In this document: one piece after another, positions 1-6,361 of the stretch
Layout of the letters: each line of letters starts with the position of its first letter
Numbering within the stretch: position 1 is the first letter of the stretch
NCBI GenBank assembly: GCA_009928265.1
Contig: RFPR01000093.1
Coordinates: 1 to 7,950, forward strand
Origin: Pseudomonadota bacterium
Lineage (GTDB): Bacteria > Verrucomicrobiota > Verrucomicrobiia > Chthoniobacterales > UBA6821
DNA length: 7,950 nt
Direction of reading: 5' to 3'
The notes under the pieces: generated by a model
What the model was told of the DNA's origin: nothing
Database searches by the model: none
What the model saw: only the letters and a program-made list of their open reading frames with translations
Made by a program: the position numbers and the translations under genes

Positions 1-811
1 CCCAGACAATAGGCAGAGGCAGATGATCCCTGATGTGGTGAAGAAAGGGTGTTCCGTGAACCAGGATGCCCCCGCCCACCAAAAACATTGCGGCCGTGCC
101 CGCCACCGACAGGCCCTTCATCAGCCAGGGAGTCACCTGTAGCAGGCTTCGACCGAATGTCTGCAAGCCTCCGCCTTGTCCATTTGTGGACGGGAATCGG
201 GAAAGGTACAGGCCAAGGTCATCGATTTTGACAATGCCAGCCACCAGACCATAGACCCCGAATGTCATCAGTAACGACACCCCGACCAGTACCAGAATCT
301 GGCTGAGCAAGGGGCTTTCCTGTGCCATGCCAAGGGCGATGGTGACGATTTCCGCGGAAAGGATAAAATCCGTCCGGATGGCTCCCCTGATCTTCTCCCT
401 TTCCAGCGCCGGAAGGTCGAAGGCGGGGTCCTTCGCGGCCCGGAGTATCGCGGCCTCACGCTCATCGTTGGTTTCACCATGGTGAAGAAAATTGTGAGCT
501 AGTTTCTCGACACCTTCGTAGCAGAGATAGGCACCACCCGCCATCAGCAGGGGCGTGATCAGCCACGGAGTCACCGCGCTGATGATCAGTGCCGAGGGAA
601 CAAGGATCGCCTTGTTCAGCAGTGATCCTTTGAAGACAGCCCAGACCACGGGAAGTTCCCTGTCGGGCGAAACCCCGTTGACCTGTTTGGCATTGAGTGC
701 CAGATCGTCACCGAGGACACCGGCGGTCTTTTGAGCGGCCACCTTGCTCAAAAAAGCCACGTCGTCCAATTGGGTGGCGATGTCATCGATGAGGGCAAGA
801 AGACTGGTCAT
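1..811 (-). CDS. yedI: DUF808 family inner-membrane protein (YedI-like), C-terminus cut by window edge
   Basis: An open frame runs from the ATG at 811 down to base 1 without a stop, giving 270 residues. The chain matches what I recall of E. coli YedI (about 305 residues, DUF808) along its whole length. It shows the N-terminal block LALIDDIATQLDDV, then KVAAQKTAGVLGDDLALNA (23-41), RELPVVWAVFKGS (51-63) and IRGAIRTDFILSAEIV (141-156), with GIVKIDDLG at 192-200. Hydrophobic stretches at about 66-80, 82-100, 150-163, 168-195 and 228-252 predict a multi-pass membrane protein. Roughly 35-50 residues should lie outside the window. No Shine-Dalgarno sequence precedes the start, which was chosen because it gives the family's usual N-terminus. 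The molecular function of the family is not known to me. It is transcribed divergently from the DUF4436 gene. Confidence 0.93.
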   Translation of the reverse strand, partial: MTSLLALIDDIATQLDDVAFLSKVAAQKTAGVLGDDLALNAKQVNGVSPDRELPVVWAVFKGSLLNKAILVPSALIISAVTPWLITPLLMAGGAYLCYEGVEKLAHNFLHHGETNDEREAAILRAAKDPAFDLPALEREKIRGAIRTDFILSAEIVTIALGMAQESPLLSQILVLVGVSLLMTFGVYGLVAGIVKIDDLGLYLSRFPSTNGQGGGLQTFGRSLLQVTPWLMKGLSVAGTAAMFLVGGGILVHGTPFLHHIRDHLPLPIVW

Positions 812-960
812 GCTGGGTGCAGGTAAAGTGACCTTTCCACGGCTTTTTCCAATGGAAATCCGATCACGCAATGATCCGTCGGGGAGATATTGTTTGGCTC
901 AAGATTCGGATTTCCCCGGGAGACGATCATTTGCATAGTGTCGCGAACCGCCATTACCGC
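812..960. promoter_or_regulatory. Divergent intergenic region between the yedI-like and DUF4436 genes
   Basis: This 149-base gap separates two divergently transcribed genes, so both promoters should lie in it. I see no convincing -35/-10 pair on either strand and no Shine-Dalgarno sequence next to either start. The second gene's frame stays open upstream to an ATG at 871. The 30 codons added there do not look like a signal peptide or like the family's N-terminus, so I treat them as leader sequence. The assignment as a promoter region rests on gene orientation only. Confidence 0.4.
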
Positions 961-1821
961 ATGAAAACAAGCATCCCCCTCGCCTTCGTTCTCCTTTTTC
1001 TCACGGTATCAGCTCTTTCCGCCAAGGATCAGGGTATCGACGACGGGTCACCGACCGTTCCGGGCAAGGAACCCATGCTCTCCATGAACCTGATCGGCTT
1101 CGATGCCGTCACCGGTGATCTCAGGGCCAGACATAACCTCCGCATCCCGGCGTCCGAGGTCTCCCCCATCCATGCGCCCAAGCAAACCTACTACCTTGTC
1201 GATCCCTTCGACACCCAGAGTCCGACTTTTTTGGCAATCAGGTCCCAGGTCCCCTACTCCGTCTATGACAACTTCCTGACGAGCATCTATCAGGTCGAGG
1301 ATGCGGGATCCCAGTTCCTCTATCCCTTCGACACACACCGTGCCAGGATCAGGCTCTTTCTCGATCGCGAGGAAGGACTCGGTCCCGGGGGCAGACCCGA
1401 ACTCAAACGGCAACCCTTCACCTTTGATTTCAACGTGCCGACCTTCGAGGGATACGACGTCACCATGACCCCGACGCCTGACAACTCCCCCACCCTGCTC
1501 GATCTGGAAGTCACGTTGAAGCGTACTCTCCCGATCCGCTGTTACTCCGTCTTCATCGCCCTGCTGATGCTCCTGATTTCGGTCTCGGTCCTGCGCATGG
1601 CCCGGAAACGGTTCAAGAGCACGGAGGCTCCCGAGATGGGAGAGATGGCATTCTGCGCGGCCCTGCTCTTTGCATTCCCCGCCATCCGCAATGCCCAGCC
1701 CTTTGCCCCTCCCATGGGTGTGCTGAGCGACTATCTCGGCTTCTTCTGGGCGGAGTCCCTTGTCGCCATCTCACTGATCATCAAGCTCAACATTTGGCTC
1801 AGGCGTAAAAAACACGATTGA
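961..1821 (+). CDS. DUF4436 family exported membrane protein
   Basis: A 286-residue protein, read from the ATG at 961. This start gives a clean signal peptide (MKTSIPLAFVLLFLTVSALSA, likely cleaved before KDQ), whereas the in-frame ATG at 871 would add 30 unlike residues. After a beta-rich, polar domain of about 170 residues, which includes YPFDTHRARIRLFLD at 121-135, come three membrane segments at about 195-214, 228-242 and 258-280. Between and within the last two lies AALLFAFPAIRNAQPFAPP (233-251), then GVLSDYLGFFWAESLVAISL (253-272). That is the characteristic signature of DUF4436 proteins known from actinobacteria and others. A basic tail (RRKKHD) ends the chain. The family has no established function that I know. 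The ectodomain should face the periplasm or outside, held by the C-terminal helices. It stands alone, convergent with the downstream restriction-modification gene. Confidence 0.85.
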   Translation: MKTSIPLAFVLLFLTVSALSAKDQGIDDGSPTVPGKEPMLSMNLIGFDAVTGDLRARHNLRIPASEVSPIHAPKQTYYLVDPFDTQSPTFLAIRSQVPYSVYDNFLTSIYQVEDAGSQFLYPFDTHRARIRLFLDREEGLGPGGRPELKRQPFTFDFNVPTFEGYDVTMTPTPDNSPTLLDLEVTLKRTLPIRCYSVFIALLMLLISVSVLRMARKRFKSTEAPEMGEMAFCAALLFAFPAIRNAQPFAPPMGVLSDYLGFFWAESLVAISLIIKLNIWLRRKKHD

Positions 1822-1842
1822 TACTCCGGAAATTGGGGATGC

Positions 1843-1867
1843 TAAAAGAGTTAAAAGAGTTAGAACG
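1843..1867 (+). repeat. Short tandem repeat, 9-bp unit TAAAAGAGT
   Basis: Two exact adjacent copies of TAAAAGAGT (1843-1851 and 1852-1860) are followed by a decayed third copy, TAGAACG. It lies 21 bases after the stop of the DUF4436 gene in non-coding sequence that is more AT-rich than the genes. No function is apparent; a slippage-type repeat or the edge of a dispersed repeat is likely. Confidence 0.6.
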
Positions 1868-1893
1868 TGGAAAGATGGGAAGGTGCGGATTAG

Positions 1894-1920
1894 CCACAAG
1901 ATGCACAAAAGGCACAGGGG
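1894..1920 (+). repeat. Degenerate CCACA/GCACAAA/GCACA motif, possible dispersed intergenic repeat remnant
   Basis: The stretch has three spaced units, CCACAAGAT, GCACAAAAG and GCACAGGGG, each with a CACA core at 9-base intervals. This resembles the 'ccacaaagacacaaaggcaca' type tracts that I recall as common between genes in Verrucomicrobiota and some other environmental phyla. Only one copy is in the window, so the dispersed nature cannot be shown here. Confidence 0.35.
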
Positions 1921-1950
1921 GACTGACGCTGCTGGTTATGTGGCCCAAGA

Positions 1951-1987
1951 AAAAGCACCGCACTCCCTTTCGAGAGGCGGGGCTTTT
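1951..1987. terminator. Bidirectional intrinsic terminator between convergent genes
   Basis: An imperfect hairpin: AAAAGC (1951-1956) pairs with GCTTTT (1982-1987), CCGC (1958-1961) with GCGG (1977-1980), and CTC (1963-1965) with GAG (1972-1974), closing a six-base loop. An A/G mismatch and a small internal loop interrupt it. On the plus strand it ends in TTTT. On the minus strand the stem is followed by TTTTTCTT, a better U-tract. Its place, 51 bases past the stop of the minus-strand restriction-modification gene and 130 past the DUF4436 stop, fits termination of both convergent transcripts, most clearly the minus-strand one. Confidence 0.6.
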
Positions 1988-2037
1988 AGAAGTGATTTGG
2001 CCTCTGACCCTAAACCGCCAGGTTTTCGGATAAGATT

Positions 2038-4821
2038 TTAACCCACTGCTTTTTTTCGGCGCGGGGTTTTATTCTTTGGAGCTACAAGTGGAGCTGTGAG
2101 CTTTTCGTAGAGGGCGAAGAGGTATTCCACCCGTTCACGGTCACTTGTGAAGGGCTCCTTGCGGTAGCATTTCTCAACGGCTCGATCCAGCTCGGCATGG
2201 GCCTTGGCGAGTACCGGGGGCATGGCGATAGGATCGTAGAGATCGGCGAGCGTGCTTGTCCCTGCAGGAGGTAGAAAGAGACTGCGAGCATCAAGAACAG
2301 CCTGAGCCTCCCTCTCCACGGTAGCTTTCTGGTCTGGGGACGCCTCGGGCCACGGGTAGTTGTTGTAAACGATATCCTTGGAATAACGGTAACGACTTTC
2401 TAAGCGACCACAGAACTGAGCCACCCAAGCCATGTGCATCTCGGACATGAGGATTCCGAAGTGGAACCGTGTCGCATCTGGAAGAAAGAAGCAGCTATTG
2501 CTGACAATGTTTTCAGGTCCGAAGTAGGCAAATGGGATGTATCGACGGTTCTCGGAGGTATGACCTGGGATCAGAATGAAATCTCCCTCTGACTGTGCAA
2601 TCTGTCTGAAGAGGGTTGGAAAGTTCGCGTATTCCCTTGTTGTGGCTGCGTCGCTCTCACTCCTGAAAGTTCTGACGGCCTGCACCCTCCGCTGAACTTC
2701 AGGTAATTGCCTTAGTTCCTGCGGTGAAATATCAACAAGCCACAAGCACCATCTTTTGATTCCATCCAAGACTTCCCTTGCTCCGAGGTAGGGTTTTACG
2801 AACTCAGCTGCCCCCGGCTCGTTTCTCAAGAGTTCCTCTTTCTCTTCATCTTTGAGGATAAAGTTTCCACCATCAGTGGGCTTGCTTCCATACCTGATCC
2901 CCGGCACATCGCATATTGGACTAGATCGATTTGTGATGACTGTATCACTAGTGGCGATCAAGTAAGGGGAGATGTTGGGAACCTGCTGATTGGCTATATG
3001 CCCATCTTCCCCTTTGATATCGGTGATGGTCTTAACAGCGATGTTCTCCAAGCCAAAGCCGATGATAACGCAATGAACATGAGCCATGCCCCTAGCTTCG
3101 CTTGCCCATGCAAAGGTGCGGTGGGCAAACTGAATTTTTAGGTGATACCTATTGAAGAGTTCCGCCCAAAGGATTCCGGGTTGCTCACCCTGAGAGATGG
3201 AGTTGGTTGAAACGAATGCACACCTAATTGAAGTGCCCTGAATGTACTCAGCGGCCTTCATGTACCAGTTACAGACAAAATCGAGAACGCCTGATGATTG
3301 GATGTTTTGGCAGATTCGATTTTGGTCTGCCTTCTGTTCGGCTGTCTGTAGATGATGACCAATAAAGGGAGGATTTCCGATGATATAGGAACACTCTGCG
3401 GGGGGGATGACATCACGCCAGTCAATCCGAAGGGCGTTACCGTGAACGATATTGGCGGCTTTGGTGAGAGGGAGTCTGGTGAATGACTGCCCAAAGGCGT
3501 AGCCCAACTCAACATTGGCAACATGATCCATGAGCCACATGGCCACCCGGGCGATCTGGGCGGGGAACTCCTCGATCTCGATGCCGTAGAACTGGTCGAC
3601 GCTGACCTTGGTAAGATCGGCGATATCGAGAACAGCCTGTCCAGAGGGGTGAAGTTCCTTGAGTACTTCCGTTTCCAGCTTTCGAAGCTCCCGGTAAGTG
3701 ATGATGAGGAAGTTGCCACAACCGCAGGCAGGGTCGAAGAACTTCAGTTTGGCGATTTTCTCATGGAATTCCTCGAGCTTCTGCTGCAGTCCACGCTCTG
3801 GACCGCTCTTGATGGCGGCAAACTCCGCACGGAGGGCGTCGAGAAAGAGGGGGCGGATGAGTTTGAGGATGTTTTCCTCACTGGTGTAGTGGGCACCAAG
3901 CGCCCGTCGCTCGGCAGGCTCCATGACCCCCTGGAAGAGTGAGCCGAAGATGGCGGGGCTGATCTTGGACCAGTCAAAATCACAGCACTTGAGGAGGGCC
4001 TCCCTCATCTTGGAATCCGTGGCGGCCAGGGCGAGCCGACCAGCGAAGAGCTGTCCGTTGACGTAGGGAAGTCCTACAAGGGCTTCATCGAGAGCCTTTT
4101 GTCTACGGGCAGTCGGAGAGTCGAGCGTCTCGAAGATCTGGGCGAGTTTGATGCCGAGATCGCTTCCGTCTTCGGAGGTGCGGTGCTGGATGATGCCCGT
4201 GAATGATTCCTGCTCGAAGACTCCGGTATCCTCTGCAAAGAGACAGAATAGCACCCGGACGAGAAATGCTTGGAGGTCATGGTCGGGGTATCCCCCGGCA
4301 TTCATGGAGTCATAGAGCGCCCCTAGCTTCTCGACGGCCTCAACGTTGACCGGTGCCTCGAGGGAGGGGCGCTTGGGTTCGTACCCGCCAAGGAAGCCAA
4401 GGAGGGAAGCGTGATCGGCGAGGGTTTCGAGGGTGAACTTGTCCTCGTGTCCATTGTGGAGGTCGAAAATCTCGAACTTCTCGAAGTCGCTGGTGACCAA
4501 GTAGCGGGGACGTTCTGCTGGCTTGAGTCGCTCCATGTAGTCCTCGGCCTGCTTCTTGGCCTCGGCGAGGTTCTTTCCCCGGCTCTTGTGCTCCACGATG
4601 ACCTTTCCCTTCCAGAGGACATCGATGTATCCCCAGTTCCCATCCAGTTTTTTGATCGGATACTCAAAACGGGCGACCTGTCTGCGGTTTGTCCCGTAGC
4701 ACTCAAAAAGGGCATCCCAGAAGGACTTCGCCTCGGCATCTTCATCACAGGCGTCTTTCCAACGCTCTGAGAAGGCGGCAAGCCTTGCTCGGATTTCATT
4801 CATGGAAAGAGGAGTGCTCAT
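2038..4821 (-). CDS. MmeI-type (type IIL) restriction-modification fusion: endonuclease, N6-adenine methyltransferase and specificity domain
   Basis: A 927-residue protein, close to the 919 of MmeI, so the gene looks complete. The N-terminal nuclease has the PD-(D/E)xK core: D67, then nine residues, then E77-x-K79 (YIDVLWKGKVIVEHKS), the same spacing as D70-X9-ExK82 in MmeI. A helical linker spans about 155-300. The methyltransferase begins with GAHYTSEENI (309-318, motif X). It has FFDPACGCGNF (361-371, motif I, SAM binding), FYGIEIEEFPAQIARVAMW (411-429) and catalytic NPPF at 483-486 (motif IV, adenine-N6 type). Target recognition lies at about 610-825 and ends in the typical YRYSKDIVYNNYPWPE (811-826). 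A C-terminal helical domain and a basic tail follow. Family knowledge: such enzymes recognise an asymmetric 6-7 bp site, methylate one strand for protection and cut about 20 bases away; no separate subunits are needed. The target site cannot be read from the sequence. Start: the ATG at 4821 is used; a second in-frame ATG at 4803 is possible. Neither has a Shine-Dalgarno sequence. No other defence gene is adjacent. Confidence 0.93.
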   Translation of the reverse strand: MSTPLSMNEIRARLAAFSERWKDACDEDAEAKSFWDALFECYGTNRRQVARFEYPIKKLDGNWGYIDVLWKGKVIVEHKSRGKNLAEAKKQAEDYMERLKPAERPRYLVTSDFEKFEIFDLHNGHEDKFTLETLADHASLLGFLGGYEPKRPSLEAPVNVEAVEKLGALYDSMNAGGYPDHDLQAFLVRVLFCLFAEDTGVFEQESFTGIIQHRTSEDGSDLGIKLAQIFETLDSPTARRQKALDEALVGLPYVNGQLFAGRLALAATDSKMREALLKCCDFDWSKISPAIFGSLFQGVMEPAERRALGAHYTSEENILKLIRPLFLDALRAEFAAIKSGPERGLQQKLEEFHEKIAKLKFFDPACGCGNFLIITYRELRKLETEVLKELHPSGQAVLDIADLTKVSVDQFYGIEIEEFPAQIARVAMWLMDHVANVELGYAFGQSFTRLPLTKAANIVHGNALRIDWRDVIPPAECSYIIGNPPFIGHHLQTAEQKADQNRICQNIQSSGVLDFVCNWYMKAAEYIQGTSIRCAFVSTNSISQGEQPGILWAELFNRYHLKIQFAHRTFAWASEARGMAHVHCVIIGFGLENIAVKTITDIKGEDGHIANQQVPNISPYLIATSDTVITNRSSPICDVPGIRYGSKPTDGGNFILKDEEKEELLRNEPGAAEFVKPYLGAREVLDGIKRWCLWLVDISPQELRQLPEVQRRVQAVRTFRSESDAATTREYANFPTLFRQIAQSEGDFILIPGHTSENRRYIPFAYFGPENIVSNSCFFLPDATRFHFGILMSEMHMAWVAQFCGRLESRYRYSKDIVYNNYPWPEASPDQKATVEREAQAVLDARSLFLPPAGTSTLADLYDPIAMPPVLAKAHAELDRAVEKCYRKEPFTSDRERVEYLFALYEKLTAPLVAPKNKTPRRKKAVG

Positions 4822-4844
4822 GGGAAGAACAAACAGTGTCTGAC

Positions 4845-4955
4845 GGATAATGCTCAGAGAGTCATGTGGCGAGTAGGGAATTCGCGTTTACAGCACCGAT
4901 CAGAGCATCTTGTTGGGCTACGATGATTGCAGGCTACTGATGGCGAGCATTATCC
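4845..4955. repeat. Perfect 11-bp inverted repeat spanning the ecotin stop and restriction-gene leader
   Basis: GGATAATGCTC at 4845-4855 is the exact reverse complement of GAGCATTATCC at 4945-4955, with 89 bases between. The right arm lies in the last codons of the ecotin gene and the left arm 24 bases upstream of the restriction-modification start. In a minus-strand transcript the arms could pair into a long-loop hairpin linking the end of one gene to the leader of the next. There is no U-run after it, so it is not a standard terminator. Pairing stops at both ends of the 11 bases. It may be regulatory, the ends of a small decayed element, or chance. Confidence 0.5.
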
Positions 4956-5419
4956 ACCCTATTATCCCCTCTCCAGATCCGGTAGCGGACTTCCACGCCC
5001 TCGGGGACATAGACGACCAGAGGCAGGCGGCTGTTGTAGCGGAGGAGTTCAGGTTCCCCGCCGAGGGTGATGAAGCGGGCGATCTTCGGCACGTTAGGAT
5101 CCACGGCCATCAGGGTGCCGGCCATGGGGCCGAGGGATTTCAGGACATACCGGTCATAGCCCCAGCCCTGAATGGTCTCCGTCTCAAGCCGTCCTCCGAA
5201 GAAGTAGCGGTTCTGCGGGTCGAGCTTCACGGTTTTTCCGATGAGCAGCTGAATCTTGAGCAGATCCTCATCAGCTTGCGGAGGCAGCGTGATCACAAAG
5301 CGTCTCATCCCCTCGCATGCGGGAGGGAAGGCCTTCAGCTCGCGGGCGATGTCGACGGCCGATCCCGTGGTCAGCATGCCAGCGTGCAAGAGCACGAGAA
5401 GGAGCGCGGGCCTCAACAC
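4934..5419 (-). CDS. eco: Ecotin-type periplasmic serine protease inhibitor lacking the conserved disulfide
   Basis: A 161-residue precursor (E. coli ecotin: 162). The GTG start at 5419 is the only start that gives a full signal peptide (MLRPALLLVLLHAGMLTTGSA, cleaved before VDIARE). Ecotin signatures follow: LKIQLLIGKTVKLD (54-67), GGRLETETIQGWGYDRYVLK (75-94), LLRYNSRLPLVVYVPE (125-140), VEVRYRIW (142-149) and a final RVDNA matching KIDNA of E. coli. Known role: a dimer that blocks chymotrypsin-fold serine proteases in a substrate-like way. The reactive loop reads GTLMAVDP; by alignment P1 is Leu103 and P1' Met104, where E. coli has Met-Met. The two cysteines that form ecotin's disulfide (C50 and C87 of the mature E. 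coli protein) are replaced by Pro68 and Val106; one unrelated Cys remains at 35. It is the last gene of the operon, one base after the stop of the preceding gene, so translation is probably coupled. Confidence 0.93.
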   Translation of the reverse strand: MLRPALLLVLLHAGMLTTGSAVDIARELKAFPPACEGMRRFVITLPPQADEDLLKIQLLIGKTVKLDPQNRYFFGGRLETETIQGWGYDRYVLKSLGPMAGTLMAVDPNVPKIARFITLGGEPELLRYNSRLPLVVYVPEGVEVRYRIWRGDNRVDNARHQ

Positions 5420-5420
5420 G

Positions 5421-6359
5421 TCAGTTGAAGCGGGCCAGGAGCGATCGGATCGTCACCATGAGGATGGAATCCTTGGTGGCGTCAAAGCTCTTGCGGGCGG
5501 ACTCCACGGGATAAAAGAGCGGATAGGCAAGGCGGTATCCCCAGGAGGACTGATTCACGGCAAGTTGGGTGATGAGGGCCGCCTTTTCGCTTCCGTCCAT
5601 ATCCCTGATGTAGCGACTGCAATCGGGGTGTTCCTTGGTTCCGAAACTAGTCGGAAGTTCGACGATCAGCGGGACATGTCTGGATTCGAGGCGCTCGAGT
5701 TGATCGCGGTTCACCTGAAGGTTCCAGGCCCTGACGACGATATAGTCGACCCCCTCGGGGATCAGCGAGAGGGGCCCGTCGTAGCCAACCATATCCCCCT
5801 GCGCGTGGGCGTAAGCGATGGCCTCGGCCAGCACCTCGGGATTAATCGCCGTATCATCGGGGGAGACGTAGAGCGTCCATGCATCAGGTTGGATCCGGTT
5901 ATCAATCTCCTTCATCCGGCGAATGAACAGGGTGCCCGAGGTCTCGATCCCGGCATCGATCACGATGTCGAAGCGGCATCCTTTCACCGAGGATCGCACG
6001 GCCGATCGGATCGTCGTGTAGGCCTCCGTCTCGGCGTTGCCGGGTACGGAATGATTAGGCACCCTTAGAATCCCCGTCACAAAGCTAGGTCGGAGCGAGG
6101 AAATCGTACGCCCGATGGTCACAGGCGTATCGGCGGGATCGTCGATCGCCCAAGCTCCGAGATGATAGATCCGGGCCTGGAGGATACGCTGAAAGATCGA
6201 TCTGGAACTGGCCTTGAGCTCGGTAGCGGAGAGAGGCTTGTTGAACTGATCCGACTCCGGAGAGGGTGAAGCGGTTCCGGGGTTGCCCTTTCCGCCCCCC
6301 ACTGCAAAGGCATGACTGCAGGAGAGAAGGCAAAGCAACGCAATGGATCGAAGCGTCAT
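5421..6359 (-). CDS. Exported protein of unrecognised family with a TIM-barrel-like pattern
   Basis: I do not recognise this protein. Read from the ATG at 6359 it has 312 residues; a GTG at 6365, overlapping the upstream stop as GTGA, would add two. It starts with a signal peptide, MTLRSIALLCLLSCSHAFA. Cleavage after AFA is likely. LLSC could instead be a weak lipobox, and the Gly/Pro/Ser-rich linker after it (about 22-38) would suit a lipoprotein. The rest alternates hydrophobic strands with helices: SSLRPSFVTGILRVP, KGCRFDIVIDAG, DAWTLYVSPDD, AHAQGDMVGYDG, VDYIVVRAW, VPLIVELPTSFG and a final WGYRLAYPLFYP. Acidic residues sit at the strand ends (FDIVIDAG, SPDD, GYDG, VELP), as in glycosidase-like TIM barrels. 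This fold is inferred from the pattern only. It lies in the middle of a three-gene operon of exported proteins. Confidence 0.8.
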   Translation of the reverse strand: MTLRSIALLCLLSCSHAFAVGGGKGNPGTASPSPESDQFNKPLSATELKASSRSIFQRILQARIYHLGAWAIDDPADTPVTIGRTISSLRPSFVTGILRVPNHSVPGNAETEAYTTIRSAVRSSVKGCRFDIVIDAGIETSGTLFIRRMKEIDNRIQPDAWTLYVSPDDTAINPEVLAEAIAYAHAQGDMVGYDGPLSLIPEGVDYIVVRAWNLQVNRDQLERLESRHVPLIVELPTSFGTKEHPDCSRYIRDMDGSEKAALITQLAVNQSSWGYRLAYPLFYPVESARKSFDATKDSILMVTIRSLLARFN

Positions 6360-6361
6360 GG

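Noticed and set aside
871..960. Upstream extension of the DUF4436 gene to the ATG at 871
   Set aside because: It would put 30 polar residues before a normal signal peptide, and the added sequence has no family resemblance. The start at 961 explains the protein better.
1048..1413. Minus-strand frame of 121 residues opposite the DUF4436 ectodomain
   Set aside because: It is a reverse-complement shadow of a gene supported by a signal peptide and family motifs.
1818..2033. 71-residue plus-strand frame after the DUF4436 gene
   Set aside because: It runs through the tandem repeat, the CACA-type motif and the terminator hairpin. The composition is basic and low in complexity, with no domain or start signal.
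3523..3942. Plus-strand frame of 139 residues opposite the restriction-modification gene
   Set aside because: It is antisense to strongly conserved methyltransferase and helical regions. Its existence follows from codon bias, and it shows no recognisable motif. The same holds for 4411-4770.
2038..4821. Possibility that the large methyltransferase is a BREX PglX or DISARM methylase
   Set aside because: The N-terminal D-X9-ExK nuclease, the MmeI-like length and the MmeI-type end of the recognition domain favour a standalone type IIL enzyme. No BREX or DISARM partner gene lies beside it.
5256..6068. Plus-strand frame of 270 residues spanning parts of the ecotin gene and its neighbour
   Set aside because: It is long only because the minus-strand genes use GC-rich third positions. 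It crosses a gene boundary, has no signal or domain, and lies opposite a recognised ecotin.
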